Source: DASZZZ01 sp036260375
GTDB lineage: Bacteria; Actinomycetota; CADDZG01; WHSQ01
DNA length: 39,321 nt
Direction: 5' to 3'
NCBI GenBank assembly: GCA_036260375.1
Contig: DASZZZ010000082.1
Span: 1 to 39,321 of the forward strand
Shown one piece after another: positions 1 through 8,000 of the stretch; position 1 is the stretch's first letter; every line of letters begins with the position of its first letter. The notes under the pieces were generated by a model. The model did no database searches, was not told the origin of the DNA, and worked only from the letters and a program-made list of their open reading frames with translations. A program made the position numbers and the translations under genes.

Positions 1-599
1 AGTCGACGCAGTCGGATCCGGGCATCCCGAGCCTCGACCCGATCGACCTCCCACTCCTGAGCGATCTGCCGGAAGGCCTCGGACGCGCGTTCTCCGGGAT
101 GTCGCCGGTCGTGATCTTCGCGTTCCTGATCGCGATCCCGGCGATCTTCGTGCTCAACCGCACGCGCTTCGGACTGCGCCTACGCTCCGCGGGAGAGAAT
201 CCGGAGGCAGCGCGCACGCTCGGCGTCCGCGTCGGCCCCCTGCGTTACGCCGGCGTCGGCATCTCCGGAGCGCTCGGCGGGGTCGCCGGAGCCTTCCTCG
301 CGATCGAGATCAACGGGTTGTTCCGCGAGGGGCAGACGCAGGGCCTCGGCTTCATCGCGCTCGCGGCCCTCATCCTCGGGAACTGGTCACCGTTGCGGCT
401 CATGGTCGGCGCGCTGTTGTTCGGCATCGCGCAGGCGATCCCGCTGCGTCTGCAGGACGCGCCGGTGATATCGCTGCTGCCGGAGGAGTTCATCCGCATG
501 ATCCCGTACGTCATCACGATCATCGCGATCGCGGGCTTCATGGGGAGGGTCCATCCGCCGGCCGCCGCGGGCAAGGCCTACGAGGGCGCGACGACCTAG
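1..599 (+). CDS. ABC transporter permease, nucleoside/sugar type (5'-truncated)
   Basis: The reading frame is open from the window edge, so the N-terminus is missing; the frame uses positions 3 onward and stops with TAG at 597-599. The visible part has hydrophobic segments typical of the BPD_transp_2 (LivHM/RbsC-like) permease fold: VVIFAFLIAIPAIF, a Gly/Ala-rich helix GVGISGALGGVAGAFLA, a long pair around ALILGNWSPLRLMVGALLFG, and a final helix YVITIIAIAGF. The segment RFGLRLRSAGENPEAARTLG is the conserved cytoplasmic EAA-like loop of this family. It would form the membrane channel of an importer. The next genes degrade nucleosides, so nucleosides are the likely substrate (NupQ/YufQ-type second permease); this is inferred from context. 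The AGGAGG of the next gene begins at the stop codon, so the genes are co-transcribed. Confidence 0.85.
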   Translation, partial: STQSDPGIPSLDPIDLPLLSDLPEGLGRAFSGMSPVVIFAFLIAIPAIFVLNRTRFGLRLRSAGENPEAARTLGVRVGPLRYAGVGISGALGGVAGAFLAIEINGLFREGQTQGLGFIALAALILGNWSPLRLMVGALLFGIAQAIPLRLQDAPVISLLPEEFIRMIPYVITIIAIAGFMGRVHPPAAAGKAYEGATT

Positions 600-611
600 G
601 AGGCGGAGACG

Positions 612-1025
612 ATGACCGAGGCGGTCGACTGGGACGAGCTGCGCGCGGAGGCGCTCGAGGCCGCGGGCCGCGCCTACGCGCCGTACTCGGGCCTCGTCGT
701 CGGCGCCGCGGGCCTCGTCGACGACGGCGGCATCGTCACCGGCTGCAACGTCGAGAACGTGTCGTACGGCCTCACGCTGTGCGCGGAGTGCGGACTCGTC
801 TCGAGCCTGTTCGACTCGGGCGGCGGGCGGCTGGTTGCGATCGCGTGCGTCGACGGCGACGACAACGTCCTCATGCCGTGCGGCCGCTGCCGCCAGGTAC
901 TGCTCGAGGTGGGGGGCCCGGAGCTGCAGGTGTTCTCGTCGGACGGCCCCCGCCGCCTCGACTCGCTGCTGCCGCTCGCGTTCGGGCCCGACGACCTCGA
1001 CGCCGCCAAGGGCGCGCCGGAGTGA
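612..1025 (+). CDS. cdd: Cytidine deaminase
   Basis: A 137-residue protein, the usual length of homotetrameric cytidine deaminase, which converts cytidine and deoxycytidine to uridine and deoxyuridine. The zinc and catalytic motif CAE is at residues 57-59 (Cys57 ligand, Glu59 proton shuttle), and the second zinc motif PCGRCRQ supplies Cys90 and Cys93. The substrate-binding NVEN segment is at 46-49. The ATG at 612 follows an AGGAGG ribosome binding site that overlaps the stop of the permease gene, fixing the start. It is the second gene of the salvage operon and feeds uridine to the phosphorylase that follows 10 nt later. Confidence 0.95.
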   Translation: MTEAVDWDELRAEALEAAGRAYAPYSGLVVGAAGLVDDGGIVTGCNVENVSYGLTLCAECGLVSSLFDSGGGRLVAIACVDGDDNVLMPCGRCRQVLLEVGGPELQVFSSDGPRRLDSLLPLAFGPDDLDAAKGAPE

Positions 1026-1035
1026 GGCCGTAGTC

Positions 1036-2307
1036 GTGGACGCGGTCGAGGTCATCCGGACGAAGCGTTACGGGGGCCGGCTCAGCGAGGAGCAAATCCG
1101 CTTCTTCGTAGAGGGCTACACCGACGGGCGCATCGCGCACGAGCAGGCGTCCGCGCTCCTGATGGCGATCGTGTGGCGCGGCATGGAGCCCGACGAGCTC
1201 GCGCAGTGGACCGCGGCGATGATCGCGAGCGGCGAGCGCCTCGACCTGTCGTCGATCGCCGCGCCGACCGCGGACAAGCACTCGACCGGGGGCGTCGGCG
1301 ACAAGGTCTCGCTCGTGCTCGCGCCGCTCGTCGCGGCGTGCGGCGTCGCCGACCCGATGCTGTCGGGACGCGGCCTCGGGCACACCGGCGGCACGCTCGA
1401 CAAGCTCGAGAGCATCCCCGGCTTCCGCGTCGACCTCGACCTCGACGAGATGAGGCGCATCCTCGACGACGTCGGATGCGTCATCTGCGCCGCGGGACCC
1501 GGGCTCGCGCCGGCCGACCGCAAGCTCTACGCGCTGCGCGACGTCACCGGCACGATCGAGTCGATACCGCTGATCGCGTCGTCGATCATGTCGAAGAAGA
1601 TCGCCGAGGGCACCGACGCGCTCGTGCTCGACGTCAAGGTCGGTTCGGGCGCGTTCCTTCCCGACGTCGGCGACGCGCGCACGCTCGCGCGCACGATGGT
1701 CGGGCTCGGCGAGGCACACGGCGTGCGGACGTCCGCGCTGCTGACGCGCATGGACGTGCCGCTCGGCCGCGCCGCCGGCAACGCGCTCGAGGTCGCCGAG
1801 TCGGTCGCCACGCTCGAGGGACGGGGGCCCGACGACCTCGTCGACGTGACGCTCGAGCTCGCGCGCGAGATGCTCCGGCTCGCCGGGGTGGACGCGGACC
1901 CGGCCGCCGCGCTCGCCGACGGACGCGCGCTCGCGAAGTACCGTGACATGGTGACCGCGCAGGGAGGCGACCCCGACGCGCCGCTCGCGCGCGCCGGAGA
2001 GCGCGTCACGGTCGACGCGCCGGACGCCGGCGTCGTGACGCGGCTCGACGCGCTCGCGGTCGGCGTCGCGGCGTGGCGCCTGGGGGCGGGGCGGGCCCGT
2101 AGGGAGGACCCGGTGAGCGCCGCGGCCGGCGTCGTGTGCGTGCGCAAGCCCGGCGAGCGCGTCGAGCGCGGCGAGCCCGTCGTCGAACTGCACGCCGACG
2201 ACGCCGCGCGCTTCGACGGCGCGCGCGCCGCGCTCGAGGGCGCTATCGAGATCGGGGACGAGCCGCCGGCGAGCGGTCCTGTCGTCGTCGAGCGCGTCGC
2301 GCCGTGA
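1036..2307 (+). CDS. deoA: Pyrimidine-nucleoside (thymidine) phosphorylase
   Basis: A 423-residue protein from a GTG start; the open frame continues upstream but would overlap cdd, and family length favours 1036. It cleaves thymidine, deoxyuridine or uridine with phosphate to the base and (deoxy)ribose-1-phosphate. Motifs seen: KHSTGGVGDK (81-90, phosphate loop), SGRGLGHTGGTLDKLE (110-125, family signature), SIMSKK (183-188) and DVKVGSGAF (199-207). The C-terminal part from about residue 340 is the alpha/beta PYNP_C domain. The stop overlaps the GTG of the next gene (GTGA at 2304-2307), so translation is coupled. Choice between deoA (thymidine) and pdp (broad pyrimidine) is not possible by eye. 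Confidence 0.93.
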   Translation: MDAVEVIRTKRYGGRLSEEQIRFFVEGYTDGRIAHEQASALLMAIVWRGMEPDELAQWTAAMIASGERLDLSSIAAPTADKHSTGGVGDKVSLVLAPLVAACGVADPMLSGRGLGHTGGTLDKLESIPGFRVDLDLDEMRRILDDVGCVICAAGPGLAPADRKLYALRDVTGTIESIPLIASSIMSKKIAEGTDALVLDVKVGSGAFLPDVGDARTLARTMVGLGEAHGVRTSALLTRMDVPLGRAAGNALEVAESVATLEGRGPDDLVDVTLELAREMLRLAGVDADPAAALADGRALAKYRDMVTAQGGDPDAPLARAGERVTVDAPDAGVVTRLDALAVGVAAWRLGAGRARREDPVSAAAGVVCVRKPGERVERGEPVVELHADDAARFDGARAALEGAIEIGDEPPASGPVVVERVAP

Positions 2308-3101
2308 GACGCGTCCTCGAGCGCGCCACCGGGCGCGCGCGCTTCGACGCCGCGGTGGTCCTCGGCTCCGGCCTCAGCGACCTCGCGCGTGCGCTCGTCG
2401 GCGGCGCGCCGGTGCCGTACCACCGCATCGAGGGCATGCCGCGCTCCGCGGTGCCGGGACACGAGGGCGCGCTGTACTACGGCGACGTCGGCGGCGTCGC
2501 CACGCTCGCGTTCGCAGGGCGTGCGCACCTCTACGAGGGCTACGACGCGCGCGTCGTGACGCGCTGGGTCGACCTCGCGGTCGACGCCGGCTGCCGCGTC
2601 GTCGTGCTCACCAACGCGGCCGGCGCGGTGGACACCGCGCTCGAGATCGGCGCGCCGTGCCTCGTCTCGGACCACCTCAACCTCACGGGCCACAACCCGC
2701 TCGTCGGCCCGAACGACGACGCGCGCGGCCCCCGGTTCCCCGACATGTCGAACGTGTACGACCCGTCGTTGCGCGCGCTCGCCCGCCGCGTCGACCCGGA
2801 CCTGCGCGAGGCCGTCTACGCGGGGCTGCTCGGACCGTCGTACGAAACGCCCGCCGAGATACGGATGCTCGCGACGCTGGGGGCCGGGCTCGTCGGCATG
2901 TCGACGGTGCTCGAGGCGATCCGCGCCCGCTACCTCGGCGCGCGCGTGCTCGGAGTGTCGGTCGTCACGAACCTCGCCGCGGGGCTGTCGCCCGAGCCGC
3001 TGACGCACGACGACGTCGCGGTCGCGTCGCGGCGTGCCGCGGCTCGTCTCGAGACGTTGTTGCGCGGCGTGCTGTCGGGCCTCGGAGACGGCGCGCCGTG
3101 A
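2304..3101 (+). CDS. punA: Purine-nucleoside phosphorylase (trimeric, class I)
   Basis: A 265-residue protein from the GTG overlapping the deoA stop; the open frame is longer upstream, but this start matches family length and operon architecture. It phosphorolyses (deoxy)inosine and (deoxy)guanosine. Motifs: VLGSGLSDL phosphate-binding loop (19-27), GRAHLYEGY (72-80), LTNAAG (102-107), GPSYETPAEIRML (177-189, base-contacting Glu), VGMSTVLEAI (197-206, usually VGMSTVPE, here Leu replaces Pro) and VTNLAAG (221-227, purine-contacting Asn). The order matches MTAP/PNP trimers rather than hexameric DeoD. Confidence 0.93.
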   Translation: MRRVLERATGRARFDAAVVLGSGLSDLARALVGGAPVPYHRIEGMPRSAVPGHEGALYYGDVGGVATLAFAGRAHLYEGYDARVVTRWVDLAVDAGCRVVVLTNAAGAVDTALEIGAPCLVSDHLNLTGHNPLVGPNDDARGPRFPDMSNVYDPSLRALARRVDPDLREAVYAGLLGPSYETPAEIRMLATLGAGLVGMSTVLEAIRARYLGARVLGVSVVTNLAAGLSPEPLTHDDVAVASRRAAARLETLLRGVLSGLGDGAP

Positions 3102-3114
3102 CGAAGGGCCGGAC

Positions 3115-4041
3115 ATGCGCCTGATCGTCGACACCGACACGGCCGGCGACGACGTCTTCTCGCTGCTGCTCGCGCTGCGCACGCCCGGCGTCGAGCTCGA
3201 CGCCGTGACGATCTGCGCCGGCAACGTCGCGTTCGAGCAACAGGTCGAGAACGCGCTGTACACGATCGAGGCCGCCGACCGCTCGGGCGATGTGCCGGTG
3301 TACCGCGGCGCGGACCGGCCGCTGCTGCGCGAATGGGTCGACGCCGCCTACGTCCACGGCGCCGACGGGATGGGCGAATCGAACTTCCCGCGCGCGCGCC
3401 AGCGCCCGGCTCCCGGCCACGCCGTCGACGTCATCGTGCGCACGGTCATGGAGGCGCCCGGCGACGTCACGATCCTGGCGCAGGCGCCGCTCACGAACGT
3501 CGCGCTCGCGTACCTGCGGGAGCCGGCGATCGCGCGCGCGACGAGACACCTATACGTCATGGGCGGCACGAACAACGGCATCGGCAACGTGACGCCGGCG
3601 GCCGAGTACAACTTTTACGTCGACCCCGAGGCCGCCCGCATCGTGCTCGGCGCGGGATTCGACGCCACGCTCGTCGACTGGAATCTGTGCCGCCGCGACG
3701 GCCTGTTCACGCACGAGCAGCTCGACGCGATCGCCGCGCTCGACACCCCGCTGGCGCGCTTCTTCGGCGCGGTCAACCGCAAGGTGCTCGAGTACTGCGT
3801 CTCGGTCGGCATGCCCGGCAGCACGCACCCCGACCTGCTCGCGTGCGCGATCGCGCTCGACGACGCGGTCGTGCTACGGAGCGTCCGCGTCGCGGTCGAC
3901 GTCGAGACGCAGGGCGAGCTGACGAGGGGCTACTGCCTCGTGGACTCGCTGCACGAGACCGACCGCGAGCCGAACGTCCGCATCGTCGAGGCCGCCGACG
4001 CAGACCTCGTGTTCGAGCGCTTCGTCGAGATCCTGCGCTGA
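3115..4041 (+). CDS. Inosine-uridine-preferring nucleoside hydrolase
   Basis: A 308-residue protein of the IUNH family, which hydrolyses the N-glycosidic bond of ribonucleosides to free base and ribose. The N-terminal calcium motif DTDTAGDD (residues 6-13) matches the family DxDxxxDD. Further family segments are VMGGTNN, the ribose-contacting EYNFYVDPEAA, and HPDLLACAIA near the C-terminus, whose Asp is the expected fourth calcium ligand. The ATG at 3115 is 13 nt past the punA stop. It is the last gene of the salvage operon, giving the cell both phosphorolytic and hydrolytic routes. Substrate preference cannot be read from sequence. Confidence 0.92.
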   Translation: MRLIVDTDTAGDDVFSLLLALRTPGVELDAVTICAGNVAFEQQVENALYTIEAADRSGDVPVYRGADRPLLREWVDAAYVHGADGMGESNFPRARQRPAPGHAVDVIVRTVMEAPGDVTILAQAPLTNVALAYLREPAIARATRHLYVMGGTNNGIGNVTPAAEYNFYVDPEAARIVLGAGFDATLVDWNLCRRDGLFTHEQLDAIAALDTPLARFFGAVNRKVLEYCVSVGMPGSTHPDLLACAIALDDAVVLRSVRVAVDVETQGELTRGYCLVDSLHETDREPNVRIVEAADADLVFERFVEILR

Positions 4042-4152
4042 CGGGGGCCGAGACGGTGCGTCGGCATCGCATCCTGAGGGCATGGAGGCGACGCGAGCCC
4101 AACGCCGCCATCGGTTGAACCGACACGACGTTTCGGAGATGCAACCAGCCAG

Positions 4153-4158
4153 AGATAC
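4153..4158. repeat. Target-site duplication, left copy (AGATAC)
   Basis: AGATAC abuts the first base of the left terminal repeat and is repeated directly after the right terminal repeat. The duplication is 6 bp, or 7 if the G shared with the element end is counted. Confidence 0.75.
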
Positions 4159-4183
4159 GGGTAGCGGGTCAGTTTGGCGTCAG
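4159..4183 (+). repeat. IS terminal inverted repeat, left
   Basis: About 25 nt starting GGGTAGCGGGTCAGTTTG and ending TCAG; it pairs with 4777-4800 read on the other strand, with one mismatch in the first 18 positions and a one-base gap further in. Confidence 0.8.
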
Positions 4184-4432
4184 CAGCCGATAGCTCGCCA
4201 TGCTCGTACCCAAACCCTGTTCGGGTCGAGGATACGGACAACGGGAACGAGCTTCGTCGCCCCGAGCATCCACTTGAGGTCGTGGATAGCCTGAATACAA
4301 AGCCGCGAGGAAGCGAACCCGCCGTCGTTTGGCCCGATCTCGCCGCGGTGGTCGATCAAGTGCCAGTACCACCACGTTCGATACAGGCTCGCGCAGTGGA
4401 CCCGCCGTGCGCCGGATTTGCCTTGCGGCAGC

Positions 4433-4720
4433 CTAGCCGTGGGCTCGCGCTTCCTCCTGCTCTAGCAGCCCGACTAGTTCCTCTAGCGTCCGGACGTGGT
4501 CGGCTACGCCCGCCGCCATGGCGGGGGTCGTCGGGTACGGTTTGCTCAGGGTCTTGTGCGGGCGGCAGAGGTTGTAGTGGGCGAAGTGCAGGGACACCGA
4601 GTTCTTCCAGCGTCTCCATGGCCGGTTCGACGCCGACGCGGGTGTTCAACACGGCCTGACGCATTTGCACCGACGACATCGGCGCTGTCTCTGCCAGGCA
4701 TGCACGAGCCGCCGTGTCCG
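4433..4720 (-). pseudogene. DDE transposase C-terminal remnant
   Basis: On the minus strand, ending with TAG at 4433-4435, the frame reads SLHFAHYNLCRPHKTL, then TTPAMAAGVADHVRTLEELV and LLEQEEARAHG. This matches the common transposase tail (HYN..RPHKTL..TPAMAAG..DHVW..EE). An in-frame TGA lies at about 4646-4648. The neighbouring frame further upstream continues with SVQMRQAVLNTR, resembling the QMRRFTRLTNAFSK block of the same family, so at least one frameshift separates the parts. No complete catalytic domain is present. Confidence 0.72.
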
Positions 4721-4776
4721 TCAAATCGATGCTGCTGTAACAGTCCACCCGCTCTGAGCGCCGTCTTCTAGGCGCC

Positions 4777-4800
4777 CTGAGGCAAACTGACCCACTACCC
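4777..4800 (-). repeat. IS terminal inverted repeat, right
   Basis: Reads GGGTAGTGGGTCAGTTTG on the minus strand; partner of 4159-4183. It ends directly at the right copy of the target duplication. Confidence 0.8.
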
Positions 4801-4806
4801 AGATAC
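4801..4806. repeat. Target-site duplication, right copy (AGATAC)
   Basis: Same hexamer as 4153-4158, adjoining the right end of the IS relic. Deleting the element plus this copy restores a continuous reading frame across the insertion point. Confidence 0.75.
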
Positions 4807-5442
4807 GACCAACGGAGCGGATTCGACGAACGGGACGCGGAGGACCATCCCTGGTCTTCGTTTGGTAGCGACGAGACTGGCCGTCGCGCTCGCCCTGCAG
4901 CGATGCTCGTTGCGTGCGACTCGCAGCTCGATCGGGCAGCACGCCCCGGCACTGCCGCTTCGTCCGGACTCGGTCGACGAAGCAAGCTCACGTTTCCCGT
5001 ACAGCCGCCGTCGCGCGTGGCCATGCACTCCCTGCTCCGGGGAACGCTCGTGATGCGCGGGCGATGCCTCTACGTCGTCACGGGCGCGGCCGATCAGACG
5101 ATTCTCCCGATATGGCCGCACGGGTTCAGCTACCGCACGGCAGAGAGCGGCCTCGTCGTGCTCGACGAGGCCGGCGCGCCGGTGTTCCGAGTCGGCAGTC
5201 GAGTCGCGATGGGCGGTGGCCTCGTCGGTGAGCCTTCCGGGGACGCCGTGTTGCCGGACAACCTCAGAGAGCGCGTCGATGGATGTGTCGGCCCGTACTG
5301 GATCGTGGCCGACGTCCGCTAGGCGTGCAACGGACAAACTCCGAGCCGACGAGATCGGCGTTCTCGTCACGAGCGTGCCGTGCTGCAGGGCGTCGCGAAA
5401 ACGGAGGCCGAGCGCCGTCGGGACGCGCCCGCGGCCAGCCGG

Positions 5443-6435
5443 TCAGAACGCGGCGGAGAAGAGCTTCTCCAGCACGTAGCCGAGCAGCATGCACGACGGC
5501 CACGTCAGGATCCACGCCATCACGACCTGGCCGGCGACGCCCCACCGCACCGCCGAGAGCCGCTTGGTCGACCCGACGCCCATGATCGCGGAGCCGATCG
5601 CGTGCGTCGTCGACACCGGGATGCCGACCTGCGCGGCCCCGAAGATCACCGCCGCGGCCCCCGTCTCCGCCGCGAAGCCGTCGACCGGCTCCAGTTTCGT
5701 GAGGCGCAGCCCGATCGTGCGGATCACGCGCCACCCGCCGACCATCGTCCCGAGGCCCATGACGACCGCCGCCGAAAGGACGACCCAGTAGTCGATTGGG
5801 AACTCCTCGGGCGCGGGCGCCCCCGGGTTCGAGTCGAGGTAGAGCGCGAGGGCGATGATGCCCATCGTCTTCTGCGCGTCGTTGGTCCCGTGGCTCAACG
5901 CCATGAACCCCGCCGACGCGATCTGCGCGCGCCCGAAGATGCGCCGGACGAGCGTCGGCCTGACCTTCTGGAACAAGTGGAAGATCAGCACCATGATGAG
6001 CAGCGCTACGAGGAAGCCGCCGACCGGCGACGTCACGAGCCCGATGAGGGCCTTGCGCGGCCCCTCGCCGAGCAGCGCGTCCGAGCCGCCCGCGGCGAAC
6101 CCCGCGCCGATCAAGCCGGCGATGAGGGCGTGCGACTCGCTCGACGGCAGCCCGTAGTACTGCGCGCCGAGCGCCCACAGCGTCGCCGCGAGCACCGCGG
6201 CCTCGAGCGTCTCGAGCGTCACGAGCTCGGGCGACACGATGCCCGACGCGATCGTCTTCGCGACCGCGAGGCCGAGCATCGCTCCGACGAGGTTCAGCAC
6301 GCCGGCCATGACGACCGCGTGCAGCGGGCGCAGCACGCGCGTCGAGACGACGGTCGCGATCGAGTTGGGTGCGTCGGTCCAGCCGTTGGCGAACTCGAAG
6401 AGGTACGCCGTGACGAGGACGATCCAGACGGGCAT
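5443..6435 (-). CDS. pit: Low-affinity inorganic phosphate transporter, PiT family
   Basis: A 330-residue integral membrane protein with about ten hydrophobic helices. It carries the duplicated PiT signatures: NGWTDAPNSIAT in the N-terminal half and SHGTNDAQKTMGI in the C-terminal half, plus the paired helix caps PSSESHALIAGLIGAG and PVSTTHAIGSAIMGVG. PiT proteins import phosphate with cations. The ATG (6435-6433) overlaps the stop of the upstream DUF47 gene as TGATG, so the two are translationally coupled; the frame remains open upstream but that reading only shadows DUF47. The first signature has Trp-Thr where many members have Asn, a modest departure. Confidence 0.92.
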   Translation of the reverse strand: MPVWIVLVTAYLFEFANGWTDAPNSIATVVSTRVLRPLHAVVMAGVLNLVGAMLGLAVAKTIASGIVSPELVTLETLEAAVLAATLWALGAQYYGLPSSESHALIAGLIGAGFAAGGSDALLGEGPRKALIGLVTSPVGGFLVALLIMVLIFHLFQKVRPTLVRRIFGRAQIASAGFMALSHGTNDAQKTMGIIALALYLDSNPGAPAPEEFPIDYWVVLSAAVVMGLGTMVGGWRVIRTIGLRLTKLEPVDGFAAETGAAAVIFGAAQVGIPVSTTHAIGSAIMGVGSTKRLSAVRWGVAGQVVMAWILTWPSCMLLGYVLEKLFSAAF

Positions 6436-7052
6436 CAGCCCTGCTTGAGGACGATGCTCTCGACGACGTTCGCGACGTCCTCGAGGCGGTCGATGGCCTG
6501 TTCGATCTGCTCGATGATCTCCTTGTACTTGAGCACGTCCATCGCCTTGTAGTCGCCCGAGAACAGCTCCGCGATCGTGCGGCGGTAGGAGCGGTCGCCC
6601 TCGTTCTCCAACCGGTTGATCTCGACCCAGTACTCGTCGAGGTCGCGCATCTTGCGCAGCTGCGGCATCGCGTCCGCGGTCTTGCGCGCCGCGAGCGCGA
6701 GCGTCTCGCACAGCGTCACCATCTGTGGAAGCGGCGACTCGATCTTGTGCAGCTGCAGGTACTCGGCGGCGGCTTCGATGTGGTCGAGGACGTCGTCGAA
6801 GCTCGTCGCGAGCAGATGGATGTCCTCACGGTCGAACGGCGTGATGAACGTCGTGTTCAGGCGCCGCATCACCTCGTGCGTCACCTCGTCGCCCTCGTGT
6901 TCGATGTCGAGGATGCGGCCCGCCCTGCGATCCAGATCGGTGTAGTCGCGCAGCAGCGCGAGGAGCTCGTCGGCACCCTGCGCCACCTTGCCCCCCATCT
7001 CCTCGAACAGGTCGAAGAAGGACTCCTCGCGCGGAATCAGCTTCAGACGCAC
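6435..7052 (-). CDS. DUF47/PhoU-like phosphate transport accessory protein
   Basis: A 205-residue, largely helical, charged cytoplasmic protein of the DUF47 (YkaA/PhoU_div) family. It opens with the family pattern RLKLIPREESFFDLFEEM, followed by ILDIEHEGDEVTHEVMRRLNTTFITPFDREDIHLLATSFDDVLDHIE, given here only in outline: the EHEGDE and DREDI segments are the acidic metal-binding patches seen in PhoU-like three-helix bundles. Members are nearly always encoded directly before a PiT transporter, as here, and are thought to regulate it. The start is GTG with AAGGAG six bases upstream. Confidence 0.9.
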   Translation of the reverse strand: MRLKLIPREESFFDLFEEMGGKVAQGADELLALLRDYTDLDRRAGRILDIEHEGDEVTHEVMRRLNTTFITPFDREDIHLLATSFDDVLDHIEAAAEYLQLHKIESPLPQMVTLCETLALAARKTADAMPQLRKMRDLDEYWVEINRLENEGDRSYRRTIAELFSGDYKAMDVLKYKEIIEQIEQAIDRLEDVANVVESIVLKQG

Positions 7053-7166
7053 TGACTGCTCCTTGGTCGGCGGCGCCGGACCGCTCGGCGCGGCCGGCGG
7101 CCGCGGCGTTGCACGCCGGGCCGTGCGGAGTCTACCGATACGCGCCCGCGCGCGGCGGCGCGGACG

Positions 7167-8000
7167 TCACGTGCCCTTCGGATGCCACACCGTCTTCATC
7201 TCCATGAAGGCGGTCGCCTCGTAGGGGCTTCGCGGCGCGCCCGCGCGCACGACGCGCTTGACGTTGCTCGCGGCCGCCTCCTCGACGTCGGCCGCGTCGC
7301 GCGCGTCGACTCCCGTGACGTCGAGCGCGTCGACGTCGAGGTGCGACGCGAACACCGGCACGAGCTCCGCGTGGCGTCCCGTGAGGACGTTGACGACGCC
7401 CGCCGGCACGTCCGCGGTCGCGAGGCACTCCGACAGCGCGATGGCCGGCAGCGGATGCGGCTCGGACGCGAGCACCACAACGACGTTGCCGCCGCACACC
7501 GCTGCCGCGACGCGCTCCGACAGGCCCAGCAGCGACGGCGTCGCCGGCGCGACGAGCGCCACGACGCCGGTCGGCTCGGGGGCCGTGAGGTTGAAGTACG
7601 GCCCCGCGACCGGGTTGAGGCCGCCCGTGATCTGCGCCAGCTTGTCGCACAGGCCCGCGTACCAGACCCACGTGTCGACCGCGTCCGAGACCTGCGCCTC
7701 GGCGTCGCCGCCGTCCGCGCGCGCGACCTCGGCGACGAGCTCCGACCGGCGCGTCTCCATCATCTCGGCGATGCGGTAGAGGACCTGTCCGCGGTTGTAG
7801 GCGGTCGCGCCGGCCCACTTGGCCCACGCCTTGCGGGCCGCGACGACCGCGTCGCGCACGTCCTTGCGCGACGCGCGCACCGCGTTGGCGACGAACGCCC
7901 CATCCGCGCCGCGCACCTCGTAGGTCCGCCCGGACTCCGAGCGCGGGAACGCGCCGCCGAGGTACAGCTTGTAGGTCTTGCGGACCTCGAGCCGGCTCAC
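7167..8000 (-). CDS. Half-length aldehyde dehydrogenase-like protein without catalytic Cys
   Basis: A 277-residue protein that aligns to the N-terminal coenzyme-binding part of aldehyde dehydrogenases: LYLGGAFPRSESGRTYEV at the start, then GVVALVAPATPSLLGLSERVAAA, GGNVVVVLASEPHPLPA and AGVVNVLTGRHAELV. After about residue 225 it passes directly to a short tail, FMEMKTVWHPKG, which resembles the very C-terminus of full-length enzymes. The LELGGK (general base Glu) and GQxCxA (nucleophile Cys) motifs are both missing, so it is probably not an active dehydrogenase. Its GTG start overlaps the stop of the full-length enzyme (GTGA), implying equimolar production and possibly a hetero-oligomer. The open frame extends far upstream but only as a shadow of that gene. 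Confidence 0.8.
   Translation of the reverse strand: MSRLEVRKTYKLYLGGAFPRSESGRTYEVRGADGAFVANAVRASRKDVRDAVVAARKAWAKWAGATAYNRGQVLYRIAEMMETRRSELVAEVARADGGDAEAQVSDAVDTWVWYAGLCDKLAQITGGLNPVAGPYFNLTAPEPTGVVALVAPATPSLLGLSERVAAAVCGGNVVVVLASEPHPLPAIALSECLATADVPAGVVNVLTGRHAELVPVFASHLDVDALDVTGVDARDAADVEEAAASNVKRVVRAGAPRSPYEATAFMEMKTVWHPKGT

Larger units (their letters stand above)
4159..4800 (-). mobile_element. Internally deleted IS relic with terminal inverted repeats
   Basis: Both ends begin GGGTAG(C/T)GGGTCAGTTTG reading inward (17 of 18 positions identical), and the direct repeat AGATAC lies exactly outside each end (4153-4158 and 4801-4806). That is the structure left by transposition. Inside, on the minus strand, is the C-terminal part of a DDE transposase. 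At 642 bp it is too short for a complete element, and no full-length transposase frame exists, so it is a non-autonomous remnant. The family is tentatively IS1-like from the transposase tail; the terminal repeats do not let me confirm this. Confidence 0.8.
4082..5322 (+). pseudogene. Lipoprotein gene split by an IS relic and frameshifted
   Basis: The intact part is the frame from 4903 to 5322. Its beginning supplies the second half of a lipoprotein signal (AAMLVAC, lipobox Cys codon 4915-4917); the body contains LRGTLVMRGRCLYVV, LPIWPHGFSYR, VLDEAGAPVFRVGS and AMGGG, a globular pattern I recognise only as a recurrent actinobacterial hypothetical domain. The first half of the signal (LVATRLAVALAL) lies in the next frame just upstream; adding one base between 4897 and 4898 joins them. 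Removing the IS (4159-4800) and one target copy (4801-4806), 648 nt in all, joins the ATG at 4082 in frame to that segment. The ancestral gene was thus probably 4082-5322, broken twice. The single-base loss could be a sequencing error. The exact ancestral start is uncertain. Confidence 0.6.

Noticed and set aside
4356..5024. A 222-codon minus-strand frame across the IS relic
   Set aside because: The recognisable transposase pieces lie in two different frames; this frame reads through junk between them, so it is not an intact gene.
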